Origin: Natrononativus amylolyticus
GTDB lineage: Archaea > Halobacteriota > Halobacteria > Halobacteriales > Natrialbaceae
Direction of reading: 5' to 3'
Length of the DNA stretch: 64,000 nucleotides
Assembly (NCBI RefSeq): GCF_024362525.1
Contig: NZ_CP101460.1
Span: forward strand, 176,955 to 240,954
Numbering within the stretch: the stretch's first letter is position 1; each line of letters begins with the position of its first letter. The position numbers were made by a program, and so were the translations under genes. This document shows, piece after piece, positions 19,240 to 29,626 of this stretch. The notes under the pieces are model-generated. The model was given only the letters and a program-made list of their open reading frames with translations, made no database searches and was not told the DNA's origin.

Positions 19240-20034
19240 TTACGACCACGTTCCACCGTCGTCCGAGTCGTTATCTGCGTCGTCGTCCGAGTCGTTATCC
19301 GCGTCATCGTCTGCGTCGTCGTCCGATTCGTTATCCGCGTCGTCGTGTCCCGGTGGTTCGTCGTCGTGTCCCGGCGGCCCGTCGTCGCCCTCGTTCGAGT
19401 GGACGAGCTCGCCGTCGATGTAGATCTCCGCGTCGCCGTCGAGTCGGTGTAACTCGACGTCGCCCTCGAACTGGTAGGTGTGACTGTTCGACTCGAGCTC
19501 CCCGCTTGCGGTCGTGCCGTCGACCGACGCCTCCGAGTCGGTCTGTGAATCTCCCGGCTCGAGGGCGTCTTCGACGCTAAACTCGTACGCGACGGCGTTG
19601 GAACCGGTCGCTTCGATATCGAGGGTGTGGGCGAGTTCGTCGTCCTCTTCGTCTCCGTTCCCGGACTCATCGGTTCCGTCTCCGTTCTCGTTGCTGTCGT
19701 CACCGTTTCCGTCTTCGTCACCGGATTCGCCGTCTCCCGAGCCCTCGTCATCGGCGCTGTCGTCACCGCTCTCGTCTTCTCCGCGCTCCTCGCCGTCACC
19801 TTCCTGGTCACTCTCGTCCTCGCCGCCGGTGTCGTCGGCCGCCTCGTCTTCGGCATCCGGTTCGTCGTCGCCGATAGCCGGGAACCCGGAGTCGACGATG
19901 CCGCTTGCACCCACCGAGAGGGCGACACCGACACCGAACAGCACGATGCCGAACAGGATCAACCCGCCGTGAATCCCGCTAAATGACTGGTCTCGCCCGG
20001 TTCGTGCGTCTTCGGCAGTATCTCGAGTGTGCAT
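19240..20034 (-). CDS. Membrane-anchored, highly acidic surface protein with Asp/Asn/Ser repeats
   Basis: The 264-aa product has a short cytoplasmic start, one membrane segment (GGLILFGIVLFGVGVALSVG, about residues 23-42), then a very acidic Ser/Gly/Asp/Glu stretch to about residue 135. A beta-rich domain of about 85 residues follows (LAHTLDIEATGSNAVAYEFS, VELHRLDGDAEIYIDGELVH), and the tail repeats DADNDSDDDA-like units. The tail DNA is a simple repeat (about 19258-19346). It begins 28 bp after the glmU-like gene ends, so it may be cotranscribed. Probably exposed outside the cell; function unknown. An acidic DADNDS tail also ends the DUF1616 protein at 60414. Confidence 0.7.
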   Translation of the reverse strand: MHTRDTAEDARTGRDQSFSGIHGGLILFGIVLFGVGVALSVGASGIVDSGFPAIGDDEPDAEDEAADDTGGEDESDQEGDGEERGEDESGDDSADDEGSGDGESGDEDGNGDDSNENGDGTDESGNGDEEDDELAHTLDIEATGSNAVAYEFSVEDALEPGDSQTDSEASVDGTTASGELESNSHTYQFEGDVELHRLDGDAEIYIDGELVHSNEGDDGPPGHDDEPPGHDDADNESDDDADDDADNDSDDDADNDSDDGGTWS

Positions 20035-20062
20035 GAGTTTTCACTCCGGATATCGTAGCTTT

Positions 20063-21244
20063 CTACCGGTCGCGGTCGACGGTTTCGCCGGGTGTGGTGG
20101 TGGCGCCGACGTCGAGTCTGAGGCCGGGCGTGAGGCTGGTGTTGATGCCCGTTTTGACCTCGTCGCCGGCGACGACGCCGAATTTGCGCCGCCCGGTCGC
20201 GGTTCGTTCGCCCTTGACGGTGAACTCGATCGTCTCGTCGTCGTGTCGGAGGTTGGCGACGGTGGTGCCGGCGCCGAAGTTGACGTCCCGGCCCAGCACG
20301 CTGTCGCCGACGTAGGAGAGGTGGCCGACCGTCGCACCGGGCGAGAGCACGCTGTTTTTGATCTCGACGGCGTGACCGACTTTTGCGCCCTCGCCGAGGA
20401 GGGTCGCGCCCCGAATGTAGGCGTTCGGGCCGACGGTGGCGCCCTCGCGGATCAGCGCCGGTCCCTCGACGACGACGCCCGATTCGATCTCAGCACCCGA
20501 CTCGACGACGACGGGACCCTCGAGGCGGGCGTCCTCGCTGACTTCGCCGTCAATCCGCCCCTCGAGTTCGCCGAGTTTCCACTCGTTGGCCTCGAGGAGT
20601 TCCCAGGGGCGACCGACGTCCATCCACCGCTCGAGGGTGACCGGGGTCACCGCGTACTCGTCGATCACCCGCGCGAGGACGTCCGTGATCTCGTGTTCGC
20701 CCCGGTCGCTCTCGGGCACCTCGAGCCACTCGGCGGCGTCGGCTGGGAAGGCGTAGGCGCCGGCGTTGGCGAGGTTCGTCGGCGGCTCGCTCGGTTTTTC
20801 GACGATACCGGTGACGGTCCCATCGATCGTGCTGAGCACCCCGTAGTTCCGGGGATCGTCGACCTCGAACGCGCAGACGGCGGGAGATTCGGCGAACAGC
20901 CGGTCGATCGCCGCCTGGTCGTAGAGGTTGTCGCCGTTGAGGACGGCGAACGGCCCGTCGATGTGCTCGCGGGCGGTGTTGACGGCGTGGGCGGTCCCGG
21001 CTTGTTCCTCCTGAATCGCGTACTGTATCGGAACGCCGCGGTAGCGGTCGCCGAAGTGATCCCGGACGGTGTCGGCCTCGTAGCCGATTACGAGCACGAC
21101 CTCCGTCGCGCCGGCGTCTATCGCCGCGTCGACCGTGTGGGCGACCAGCGGCCGGTCGGCGACCGGGAGCATGGGTTTCGGAAGCGACGCGGAGAGCGGT
21201 CGAATGCGCGTGCCTTCGCCCGCCGCGAGAACGATAGCTTTCAT
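20063..21244 (-). CDS. glmU: Bifunctional sugar-1-phosphate nucleotidylyltransferase/acetyltransferase (GlmU-like)
   Basis: The 393-aa protein has an N-terminal nucleotidyltransferase domain (MKAIVLAAGEGTRIRPLS, KPMLPVADRPL, VLNGDNLY) and a C-terminal left-handed beta-helix (LEGPVVVESGAEIESGVVVE; LSYVGDSVLGRDVNFGAG) as in archaeal GlmU-type enzymes. It would acetylate glucosamine-1-phosphate and form UDP-GlcNAc. With GlmS and GlmM nearby the full pathway is present. Some archaeal homologues act as glucose-1-phosphate thymidylyltransferases, so specificity is inferred from context. Leaderless ATG 21244 lies 29 nt after ATAATTAT. Confidence 0.85.
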   Translation of the reverse strand: MKAIVLAAGEGTRIRPLSASLPKPMLPVADRPLVAHTVDAAIDAGATEVVLVIGYEADTVRDHFGDRYRGVPIQYAIQEEQAGTAHAVNTAREHIDGPFAVLNGDNLYDQAAIDRLFAESPAVCAFEVDDPRNYGVLSTIDGTVTGIVEKPSEPPTNLANAGAYAFPADAAEWLEVPESDRGEHEITDVLARVIDEYAVTPVTLERWMDVGRPWELLEANEWKLGELEGRIDGEVSEDARLEGPVVVESGAEIESGVVVEGPALIREGATVGPNAYIRGATLLGEGAKVGHAVEIKNSVLSPGATVGHLSYVGDSVLGRDVNFGAGTTVANLRHDDETIEFTVKGERTATGRRKFGVVAGDEVKTGINTSLTPGLRLDVGATTTPGETVDRDR

Positions 21245-21729
21245 CGATACACTCACTCGAGTCACGGTACGCATAATTATACGGTTTATAACCCCGAGAC
21301 CGCAGATATCGGCGCTTTCAGAACGTCAGCCTATCGACAGTCGGGCTTCTTCGGAGCGTACGTATCAACGAACGGGACAGTCCCTTCGGTGTGTATCCCG
21401 TTCGTGAACCCTCTCCCCCGCTTCGGGTCGATTCAATCGATCGTCCGCGCCTCGAGCGTGGAACGTGATGCCGGGTATGGTCCGTTTTCGCCGCCGCAGG
21501 CTGGCGGTAGGTGGGGACATCCGATCGCCGTGTACGCGGCCGGTCGGACAGACGTATAACTCCTGATTACGTTCTCGCAATCAGTAATTTCCGCCAGACG
21601 TGACCGCTATACTCTATTTCTCTGTACATTCCTTCCCGGACCATTCCGACTGTTGTCCCAATTTCACAACTCTCCCGTCTGGCGTTATGTTGCTTATAGT
21701 AAATACTCTACTGTCGCTATGCAGTGATG
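21245..21729. promoter_or_regulatory. Divergent promoter region between glmU-like and DUF7563 genes
   Basis: ATAATTAT at 21273-21280 serves the leftward glmU-like gene. TTATAGTA at 21694-21701 serves the rightward zinc-finger gene. Between them about 400 bp show no supported gene. Confidence 0.5.
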
Positions 21730-21939
21730 ATGTCGACGGAACCAACCAACGCGAAGTGGACGCCGATGACTGCCACGCAGCAGACGACCGCACCCCGCTG
21801 TATCAACTGCGACAACCAGGTCACTCGTCAGTTCGCACGCGTGTTCGGCGACAACCGCGACGTCGTCCACGCCTGCCCGGAGTGTTCGACCTACCGGGAG
21901 ATGAAGACCGCCGACTACATTCCCGAGGAAGTCCGGTAG
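21730..21939 (+). CDS. DUF7563 family small zinc-finger protein
   Basis: The 69-aa protein contains CINCDNQVTRQFARVFGDN and CPECSTYREM, a CxxC...CxxC zinc-ribbon-like module typical of the haloarchaeal DUF7563 family. Function is not established; such small zinc-finger proteins are frequent in haloarchaea. ATGs at 21727 and 21730 both fit leaderless spacing (26 or 29 nt after TTATAGTA). A close paralogue is at 63341-63532, sharing QFARVFGDN-DVVH-CP-C-TYREM. Confidence 0.8.
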   Translation: MSTEPTNAKWTPMTATQQTTAPRCINCDNQVTRQFARVFGDNRDVVHACPECSTYREMKTADYIPEEVR

Positions 21940-22034
21940 CCCTCCGTCACCGCTGACGTCGTTATCCTGCCGGCGTGCCGTTCGCGTCACCGTAGAGCGC
22001 TATCGGTCGGTCACCGACGCGATAGCTCGACGGG

Positions 22035-23351
22035 TTACTCCGTCGATTCCGTAACGATTTCTCGCGCGTCGTCGTACAGCGACTCCGCCGTCGCCTCGTC
22101 TCGAGCCTCCGCCGTCACGCGCACGAGCGGCTCCGTCCCGCTCGCGCGGAGCAGAAACCAGCCGCCGTCGGTCCCGACCCGGACGCCGTCGAGCGTGTCG
22201 ACGTCGTCGTAGCGCTCGAGGACGGTTTCCTCGACGGCCGCCATGACGGCGGCTTTATCCGTGACCTCGACCGACGCCCGTCGGATCGGGTAGGTGTCGA
22301 TCGAGGCCGCGAGCTCGGAGAGGGGGCCACGGTCGGCGACGAGTTCGACGAGTTTACAGGCGGCGAGCGGGCCGTCCGGGCAGAGCGTTTCCGCCGGCCA
22401 GATCCAGGCGCCGCTGGGTTCGCCGCCGAAGCTCACGTCGGGTTCGGTCGCGCGTTCGGCGACGTAGACGTCGCCGACCTGGGTTCGAGTTACGTCCGCG
22501 CCGACCGTCGCGAGCGCGTCGTCGACCGCGAGGCTCGTATCGACGGGGGCGGCGATCCGCTCGCCGTCGCTCGCGGCTTCGCGAGCGAACAGCGCCAGCA
22601 ACGAGTCTTTGGGGACGAACGCTCCGGTTTCGTCGACGGCCATCATCCGATCGGCGTCGCCGTCGTGGGCGATGCCCAGGTCGGCGTCGGTTTCCGCGAC
22701 CATCGTCATCAGCGTCTCGAGCGTTTCCCGGTTCGGCTCGCTGGGGCGCCCGGGGAAGCTGCCGTCGGGCTGGCCGTTCAGCGTCCGGACCGTACAGCCG
22801 AGTTCGTGAAGGACCGAGGCGGTGATTCCGCCGGTCCCGTTCCCGACGTCGACGACGACGTGTGGCGGCTCGTCGATCCGGACGGCCTCGCGGAGCGTGC
22901 GTGCGTGGTGGTCGATCGCGCCGTCGCGGCGCTCGCGCGATCCCAACCCGTCCCAGGACTGGAGATCGTACTCGCTCTCTTCGATCCGTCGCTCGATGGC
23001 GTCGCGCCTGCCGGGTCCGAACGCCTTCCCCGAGGGCGTCCAGAGTTTGATCCCGTTGTCCGTCGCCGGGTTGTGCGAGGCCGTCACGACGACGCCCGCG
23101 TCCGCCTCGAGCCACTCGATCGCGCGCGCGATCGTCGGCGTTGCGGCGACGCCGACGTCGATCACGTCTGACCCACACTCGCGGACCCCGGCGGCGAGCG
23201 CGTCGGTGAGTAGTTCCCCGCTCTCGCGGACGTCCCGGCCGACGACGATTCGGTCGTGGCCGTCCGAGGCGACCGCCCGCCCGACCGCCAGCGCGAGTTC
23301 GGCTGTCACGTCCGTCCCGACAGCACCGCGTATTCCACTCGTTCCGAACAT
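22035..23351 (-). CDS. glmM: Phosphoglucosamine mutase / phosphohexomutase
   Basis: The 438-aa protein begins MFGTSGIRGAVGTDV. It has the phosphoserine loop VVVTASHNPATDNG (S92), the metal loop DGDADRMMAVDE, and the C-terminal phosphate-binding LLRASGTEPLVRV. This is the full alpha-D-phosphohexomutase set. It would convert glucosamine-6-phosphate to the 1-phosphate, linking GlmS and GlmU. The family also includes phosphomannomutases, but proximity to the other two glm genes supports the GlmM role. Leaderless: the minus-strand CATATTAA ends 26 nt before ATG 23351. Confidence 0.9.
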   Translation of the reverse strand: MFGTSGIRGAVGTDVTAELALAVGRAVASDGHDRIVVGRDVRESGELLTDALAAGVRECGSDVIDVGVAATPTIARAIEWLEADAGVVVTASHNPATDNGIKLWTPSGKAFGPGRRDAIERRIEESEYDLQSWDGLGSRERRDGAIDHHARTLREAVRIDEPPHVVVDVGNGTGGITASVLHELGCTVRTLNGQPDGSFPGRPSEPNRETLETLMTMVAETDADLGIAHDGDADRMMAVDETGAFVPKDSLLALFAREAASDGERIAAPVDTSLAVDDALATVGADVTRTQVGDVYVAERATEPDVSFGGEPSGAWIWPAETLCPDGPLAACKLVELVADRGPLSELAASIDTYPIRRASVEVTDKAAVMAAVEETVLERYDDVDTLDGVRVGTDGGWFLLRASGTEPLVRVTAEARDEATAESLYDDAREIVTESTE

Positions 23352-23649
23352 ACCCGATACTCACGGCGGTGTCGGGTTAATATGTATGCACTAAGGACTT
23401 CCTTGTAATCCAATTCCTGTTTCTGTGGGCGTTTTCGGCACATTTCATTCGAACGAGACGCTATACATATTCATTCTTCGAGTCGACGCGATCGCTTCTG
23501 ACCGGTCGAGGAGCGGTTCCTGAAACGATGAATAACTGCATAAGGACCGATGATTGCACCAGATTAGCCGTTTAGCGGCATCCTATATTTCTAAACGGTA
23601 GGTGGTGTACTTATATCGTACTCTGTTACGACTGAGTGAGGAGATTCCA

Positions 23650-23946
23650 GTGCACGATTTGACCGGTTTCCAGCGCGATCTGATGTTCGTCATCGCAGGA
23701 ATGGAGTCGCCGAACGGCCAGGAGATCAAGAAAGAACTCGAGGTGTCCCAGGGTCGTGAGATCCTTCACGGGCGCCTGTACGCGAACCTCGACACCCTCG
23801 TCGAAGACGAGTACGTCGAGAAAGGCGAGCTCGATGGTCGCACGAACCGCTATACGATCACCGACAAAGGCAAGGAAGCGATCGCCGCCCGCTACGACTG
23901 GCAGACGGAGTACGTTTCCCCGGACGCAAAGCCCGCCAAACTGTAG
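23650..23946 (+). CDS. PadR family transcriptional regulator
   Basis: The 98-aa protein begins VHDLTGFQRDLMFVIAGMES and has the PadR winged helix (GQEIKKELEVSQGREILHGR, LYANLDTLVEDEYVEKGELD). I chose GTG 23650 because GGAG lies 6 nt upstream, TTATAT lies 34 nt upstream, and the paralogue at 62001-62276 starts MHDLTGFQRDLLYVIAG. PadR proteins are usually dimeric repressors that often control their own promoters. The next gene, another HTH protein, follows after 18 bp and is probably cotranscribed. Confidence 0.85.
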   Translation: MHDLTGFQRDLMFVIAGMESPNGQEIKKELEVSQGREILHGRLYANLDTLVEDEYVEKGELDGRTNRYTITDKGKEAIAARYDWQTEYVSPDAKPAKL

Positions 23947-23964
23947 CGACCATGTCCTAGATCA

Positions 23965-24234
23965 ATGAGCGCGACAAACCACGACGCTGACGTCAGTACG
24001 GATGCGGACACGAACACCGAGTCGGCCGTCTCGGAACTGCCGCCGAGTGCGAAGCTCGTCTACAAAGTTCTCGAGTACGAAGGCTCGATGACCCAGGACA
24101 GTATCGCGACCGAATCGCGACTCTGTCCGCGGACCGTCCGCTACGCGCTCGGAAAACTCGAGAACCAGGGGATGGTAACCAGCCGCGTCAACCTGAAGGA
24201 CGCGCGCCAGTCGGTGTACCAGCTCGCCGAATAA
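23965..24234 (+). CDS. Winged-helix DNA-binding protein (MarR/TrmB-like)
   Basis: The 89-aa protein has an acidic N-terminal stretch of about 25 residues, then a wHTH domain (SAKLVYKVLEYEGSMTQDSI, LCPRTVRYALGKLENQGMV) ending in a beta wing (SRVNLKDARQSVYQLAE). No ligand domain is present. Just downstream of the PadR gene in the same direction. Target unknown. Confidence 0.75.
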   Translation: MSATNHDADVSTDADTNTESAVSELPPSAKLVYKVLEYEGSMTQDSIATESRLCPRTVRYALGKLENQGMVTSRVNLKDARQSVYQLAE

Positions 24235-24491
24235 CCGTTTCAGCTCGTTCTTCGCAGCCCTCTCTACTGTCGCCAGCGGTTGCTATCGACGTTTCGTTGT
24301 TTCGTTCGATTCGTCGCGGGGCGACGGTCCACGCTCGACAGGTGGCGGCCCCGTCCACGAAGCGTCGGGTCGTCCAGCTGTCGTCGCGGTTACACCTCTC
24401 TCGATCGTCCTCGCGTTGCTGGCAGTGCACCGCCGTCGCTCGCGTCCTCCTCACGCGCCGATCTCGCGTCGCAAAAAACGGTGTCCGGCGG

Positions 24492-24650
24492 CTACAGTAA
24501 CAGTGCGACGATCGCCAGCACGATGAAGATCAGCACGAAGATCCGTGCGATCCCCATCGTCACGCCCGCGACGCCGCGGGCGCCGACGGCTGCGGCGATG
24601 ATCGCCAGAACGAAGAACACGATCGCCAGCCAGAGGAACTCACCGAGCAT
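24492..24650 (-). CDS. DUF1328-like small membrane protein
   Basis: The 52-aa product begins [20 protein letters not shown] and has two membrane segments separated by [15 protein letters not shown], matching the short DUF1328/YtjA family. I took ATG 24650 because residues upstream in frame have non-membrane, atypical composition. Function unknown. Confidence 0.75.
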   Translation of the reverse strand: MLGEFLWLAIVFFVLAIIAAAVGARGVAGVTMGIARIFVLIFIVLAIVALLL

Positions 24651-24955
24651 CGTCTCGCCTCCGCGTGGGTGGCGCTGCTGTCGGTCCGATACGTCCGCCG
24701 GTGTGCTGGCGTTTGGGTGCCATACGACCATCCCAACAGCGTGGCCCCCCTTCGTTATCTGTTTGATAGTACCGCCCGTTCGGGTTCTATGAGTCTCATA
24801 AGAGTGCTTTCGAATGTACGTTCTTCGCCGACGCTCTATCGATCAGGAGCGATCTCGCACTCGCTTTCCGCGGGCCGCGGCCTCCTGGGTCGGTGTCGTC
24901 TGCACGAACAAGTTACCGACGTGATAATAAGGTGGTCGTCGGTGCCAGAGAGCGT
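24651..24955. promoter_or_regulatory. Divergent intergenic region with TATA for the rightward membrane gene
   Basis: ATAATAAG at 24924-24931 ends 25 nt before ATG 24956, a good leaderless promoter. No other feature is supported. Confidence 0.45.
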
Positions 24956-25546
24956 ATGTCCACGCGAAGCCTCCTGCCGTCGCCGCGGACGGACAGCCGG
25001 TTCGTCGCGAAGACGCTCCGAACGCTGCTCTCGAGCCCGCTGTACGCGCTGTTGATCCTCCTCGGGAGTCTGGTCGGGCTCACCACGTTCGTCGCCTCGC
25101 TCAACCTCGACCTGTTCCGGTTCGCGCTCCTCGAGGCGACGCACCTGCCGGCGACCGATCGGTTCGCGATCCTCCTCGAGCAGTACCCGTTCGTGGGTCC
25201 GATGTTCGACCCGCTCACGGGGGCACTACTCGTCGTCTCCGGTATTCTCTTCGGCGTCAACCTCTCGATGCTCGTCTATCACTTCCGACAGGAGCGAGTG
25301 ACGCTGCAACGGGGGTCGGGTAGCCTGCTCGGGATCGTTTTCGGGACGCTCGGCGCGGGCTGTGCCGCCTGTGGCACCGTCGTCCTCGCGGCCGTGCTCT
25401 CGGTGTTCGGTATCGGCGGCGCCGCCGCGTTGCTCCCGTTCGACGGCCTCGAGTTCGCGGTTCTCGCGTTGCTCACGCTCTCGCTGTCGATCTACTGGCT
25501 CGCCGACGGCATCCGGAGCGCGGCCGTCGACGGCTGTCCGCTGTAG
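24956..25546 (+). CDS. Multi-pass membrane protein, function unknown
   Basis: The 196-aa protein has four or five membrane segments (SPLYALLILLGSLVGLTTFV; ALLVVSGILFGVNLSMLVY; LGIVFGTLGAG; FAVLALLTLSLSIYWLADGI). A conserved-looking CAACG motif follows GTLGAG, near the start of a membrane helix. I do not recognise a transport family. Leaderless start at 24956. It ends 16 bp before the convergent FemAB-like gene. Confidence 0.6.
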   Translation: MSTRSLLPSPRTDSRFVAKTLRTLLSSPLYALLILLGSLVGLTTFVASLNLDLFRFALLEATHLPATDRFAILLEQYPFVGPMFDPLTGALLVVSGILFGVNLSMLVYHFRQERVTLQRGSGSLLGIVFGTLGAGCAACGTVVLAAVLSVFGIGGAAALLPFDGLEFAVLALLTLSLSIYWLADGIRSAAVDGCPL

Positions 25547-25562
25547 CCGTCGCTCGCCCCGG

Positions 25563-26573
25563 TCACCACAGCTTCTGGTAGCGGTCGATCAACAGATCGA
25601 GACCGAACGCGCCGCCGGTGATCGTGTAGTGGGGCTCGAGTCGCGGATTGAACTTCGCCTTGTACCGGTTGATGCTCGGGACGCCCGCCCCGACGAGGTC
25701 GTATCGCTCGAGGCCGTCGCGCAGGCCGTCGCGCATGACGTACCAGTCGAGCAGGTCGTTGATCGAGAGGTCGACGTCGGCGTCGGGCTTGACGCCGCCC
25801 TGCCAACGGTAGCGGGTCGTCGCCGACTCGACGACGAGGATGCCGCCGAGGAACTCGCCGTCGGCGCGACAGGTGTACGGGCGAACCGCCCCCTCGGGGA
25901 GCTTCTCGTACAGCGAGCGGGCGAACGCCGGGGAGAGCTGGAACGGCCGGTCCTGGCTCTCGTATCGCGCGCGCACCTGCTCGACGATCCGGTCGACGTC
26001 GTCGCCGTCGCCCTCCTCGACGACGTACTCCTCCCGATCCGCGTTCCGGACGTTGCTCCGGGCGTCGCTGCTGAAGCGTCCGAGCAGCTCCTCTTCGGTT
26101 CCCTCGAGGTCCACGACGTAGGTGTAGCCGGGGCGGACGTCGTAGTCGTTCCAGGTAAACGGCCGGAGGTCGTCGAACTCGGCGGCGACGAACTTACAGT
26201 ACAGTGGCGAGAGCTCCGCGTCGATCCACTCGAGACAGCCCTCGACGAACCGCCGGGTTCGGCGGTCCGCCTTGCGCTGTTTGAGCTTGTCGACGTTCAG
26301 CAGCGACGGGCCGAGGTAACACGACCAGGAGTACGGCGCGGGGGAGAACACGCCCGTCAGCGGCCCCTTCGAGTACTCGAAGACGGGAAAGAGGCCGACG
26401 GCCTCCTGTCCCTTGAACCCGGCGAGCAGGTAGACGGTCGTTCCCGTGTCTTCGGCCTGCAGCGCCAGCGCCTCGGCCCGGTAGAACGGGTTGGTGCCGT
26501 CGGCCCGTTCGACGTACCGGTTCCACTCCTCGGCGTCCGCCCGACAGTCGAGTTCCCTGATTTCGACGCTCAT
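25563..26573 (-). CDS. FemAB/GNAT-type N-acyltransferase
   Basis: The 336-aa protein has two tandem acyl-N-acyltransferase halves: an N-terminal one (FYRAEALALQAEDTGTTVYL; VGLFPVFEYSKGPL) and a C-terminal one with YRWQGGVKPDADVDLSINDLLDW and INRYKAKFNPRLEPHY, typical of the FemAB-like/BioF2 group in polysaccharide clusters. Such enzymes attach acyl or aminoacyl groups to amino sugars or peptides. It follows the AlkP-family gene by 2 bp and shares its operon, so both may act on the same glycan or glycolipid. Confidence 0.75.
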   Translation of the reverse strand: MSVEIRELDCRADAEEWNRYVERADGTNPFYRAEALALQAEDTGTTVYLLAGFKGQEAVGLFPVFEYSKGPLTGVFSPAPYSWSCYLGPSLLNVDKLKQRKADRRTRRFVEGCLEWIDAELSPLYCKFVAAEFDDLRPFTWNDYDVRPGYTYVVDLEGTEEELLGRFSSDARSNVRNADREEYVVEEGDGDDVDRIVEQVRARYESQDRPFQLSPAFARSLYEKLPEGAVRPYTCRADGEFLGGILVVESATTRYRWQGGVKPDADVDLSINDLLDWYVMRDGLRDGLERYDLVGAGVPSINRYKAKFNPRLEPHYTITGGAFGLDLLIDRYQKLW

Positions 26574-26575
26574 CG

Positions 26576-28195
<1,620 letters not shown>

Positions 28196-28216
28196 AGACG
28201 TCAGATCCGTTCTCCC

Positions 28217-28228
28217 GGGCTTTGTTAT
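28217..28228 (-). promoter_or_regulatory. Promoter element ATAACAAAGCCC
   Basis: The minus strand reads ATAACAAAGCCC. Its ATAACAAA part ends 26 nt before ATG 28195. The same 12-mer recurs before the genes at 45511 and 52049. Confidence 0.65.
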
Positions 28229-28240
28229 GCGACGACTGGA

Positions 28241-28255
28241 CGGCGGTAGGCGGTG
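28241..28255. repeat. 15-bp sequence shared with 47645-47659
   Basis: CGGCGGTAGGCGGTG occurs here and at 47645-47659, each time in an intergenic region next to a promoter, and each is followed closely by CCGGG. Significance is unclear. Confidence 0.4.
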
Positions 28256-28377
28256 GCTTACCGGGCGGCGACCGCTGCCGTCGAAATCGACTCCCGCCCG
28301 GTAAGCAGTGCCTGTTCGATCGTCGATCGCAGTACCCTGTTCATCACTAAGACGTCGCCGTTCCAAGAACGTATCAT

Positions 28378-28425
28378 ATGCGCGTACCGTCTGCAGCTAT
28401 CTCCGCCCCCGCGATTCCACCATGA
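28378..28425 (+). CDS. 15-aa mini-ORF coupled to the PLP-dependent gene
   Basis: The frame MRVPSAAISAPAIPP ends with TGA overlapping ATG 28422 (ATGA). The upstream TATA is weak (about 28342-28349), so the transcript start is uncertain. Confidence 0.35.
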   Translation: MRVPSAAISAPAIPP

Positions 28426-29540
28426 TCAGTGGAACGCCCTCGCTGTTCGTCTGGTCGCTGTCGGAACCGCGCCCGAAGGGACTCGAATCGTTCGTCGAGC
28501 AGTACGCGCGCGCGTACGAGTATTACGGCTCCGGAAAGGCGGCCCTACACGACGGCATGCGGATGCTTACGGACCCCGGAGAGAACGTTCTCGTCCCCTC
28601 GTACCTGCCGGATGCGGTCGTCGAACCGTTTCGCGAACTCGGCCTCGAGGCGCGATACTACGCGGTCACCGACGACCTCGCCCCCGACCTCGACGACCTC
28701 CAGCCTCGAATCGACGACGACACCGCGGCCGTCATGTCGGTGAACTACTTCGGGTTTCCACAGCCCGGCCTGGACGCCATCGCTGACCTCGCAGCCGACC
28801 ACGACTGCTACCACGTCGACGACAACGCCCACTCGGTTCTCAGCGTCGACGACGGGACGCTGCTCGGCACGCGCGGTCACCTCGGCATCGCGAGCCTCTG
28901 GAAGCTCCTCCCGGTTCCGAACGGGGCGCTCCTGTACCTCAACGACGAGTCGATCGCCCGTCGGTTCGAACCGTCCGGCCTCGCCGGGACGAACGCTCGG
29001 ATCGACAGCGACGACTGGCTGTTCGTTCTCAAGTCGTTCGCCGTCGACGTACTCAGTACGAATACGGTCGTCAAACAGTCGGTCGACGCGTTCGTCTCCA
29101 CGAACGGCTCGGTGCGGGCGGCGTCGGAACCGTTCGCCCGCTACGAGGCGGCGAAGGCGCCGATGTCGAAACTCGCCGCCCACGTCGTCGCCGACGCGGA
29201 TCCGGAGGCGATTCGGGCGGCTCGCCGTCGCAACTACCGCTGCTGGCGGCGGCTCTTCGAACCTCGAGGGGACGTCGAGATACTCTACCCGGAGCTGCCG
29301 GCCGGAATCTGTCCGCAGGTGTTCCCGGTTCGCGCCGACGACCCCGACCGACTGCTCACGGAGCTCGCCCGCTGTGGCGTCGACGGCGCTCACACCTGGC
29401 CGCGGCTCTCGGAGACCGTCCTCGAGGACCCCGCACTCGAGACGGCCGCCGCGCTCTCGGCGGCGGTCGTCGTTCTCCCCGTCCACCAGCACATCGTGAC
29501 CGACGACATCGAGGCCGTCGGACGCCGGCTCGACCGCTGA
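28422..29540 (+). CDS. DegT/AAT_I-like PLP-dependent protein
   Basis: The 372-aa protein has the fold-type I layout: SGKAALHDGMRMLTDPGENV (cofactor phosphate region), MSVNYFGFPQ and YHVDDNAHSV (PLP-ring Asp), and IASLWKLLPVPNGALLYL, where the lysine of SLWK is the expected Schiff-base residue. The 'KLLPVP-G' variant resembles aminotransferase-like proteins in surface-polysaccharide loci, more distant than the WbpE-type enzymes here. Substrate unknown. It diverges from the AlkP/FemAB operon. Confidence 0.75.
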   Translation: MISGTPSLFVWSLSEPRPKGLESFVEQYARAYEYYGSGKAALHDGMRMLTDPGENVLVPSYLPDAVVEPFRELGLEARYYAVTDDLAPDLDDLQPRIDDDTAAVMSVNYFGFPQPGLDAIADLAADHDCYHVDDNAHSVLSVDDGTLLGTRGHLGIASLWKLLPVPNGALLYLNDESIARRFEPSGLAGTNARIDSDDWLFVLKSFAVDVLSTNTVVKQSVDAFVSTNGSVRAASEPFARYEAAKAPMSKLAAHVVADADPEAIRAARRRNYRCWRRLFEPRGDVEILYPELPAGICPQVFPVRADDPDRLLTELARCGVDGAHTWPRLSETVLEDPALETAAALSAAVVVLPVHQHIVTDDIEAVGRRLDR

Positions 29541-29626
29541 CCCCTCTCGTACGGACCACTAAACCGGTTCCGGGCACCGGCGAACCGTCCTGCGGTTGTG
29601 CCGCTCCATCGGAACAGCAGCCCGTC

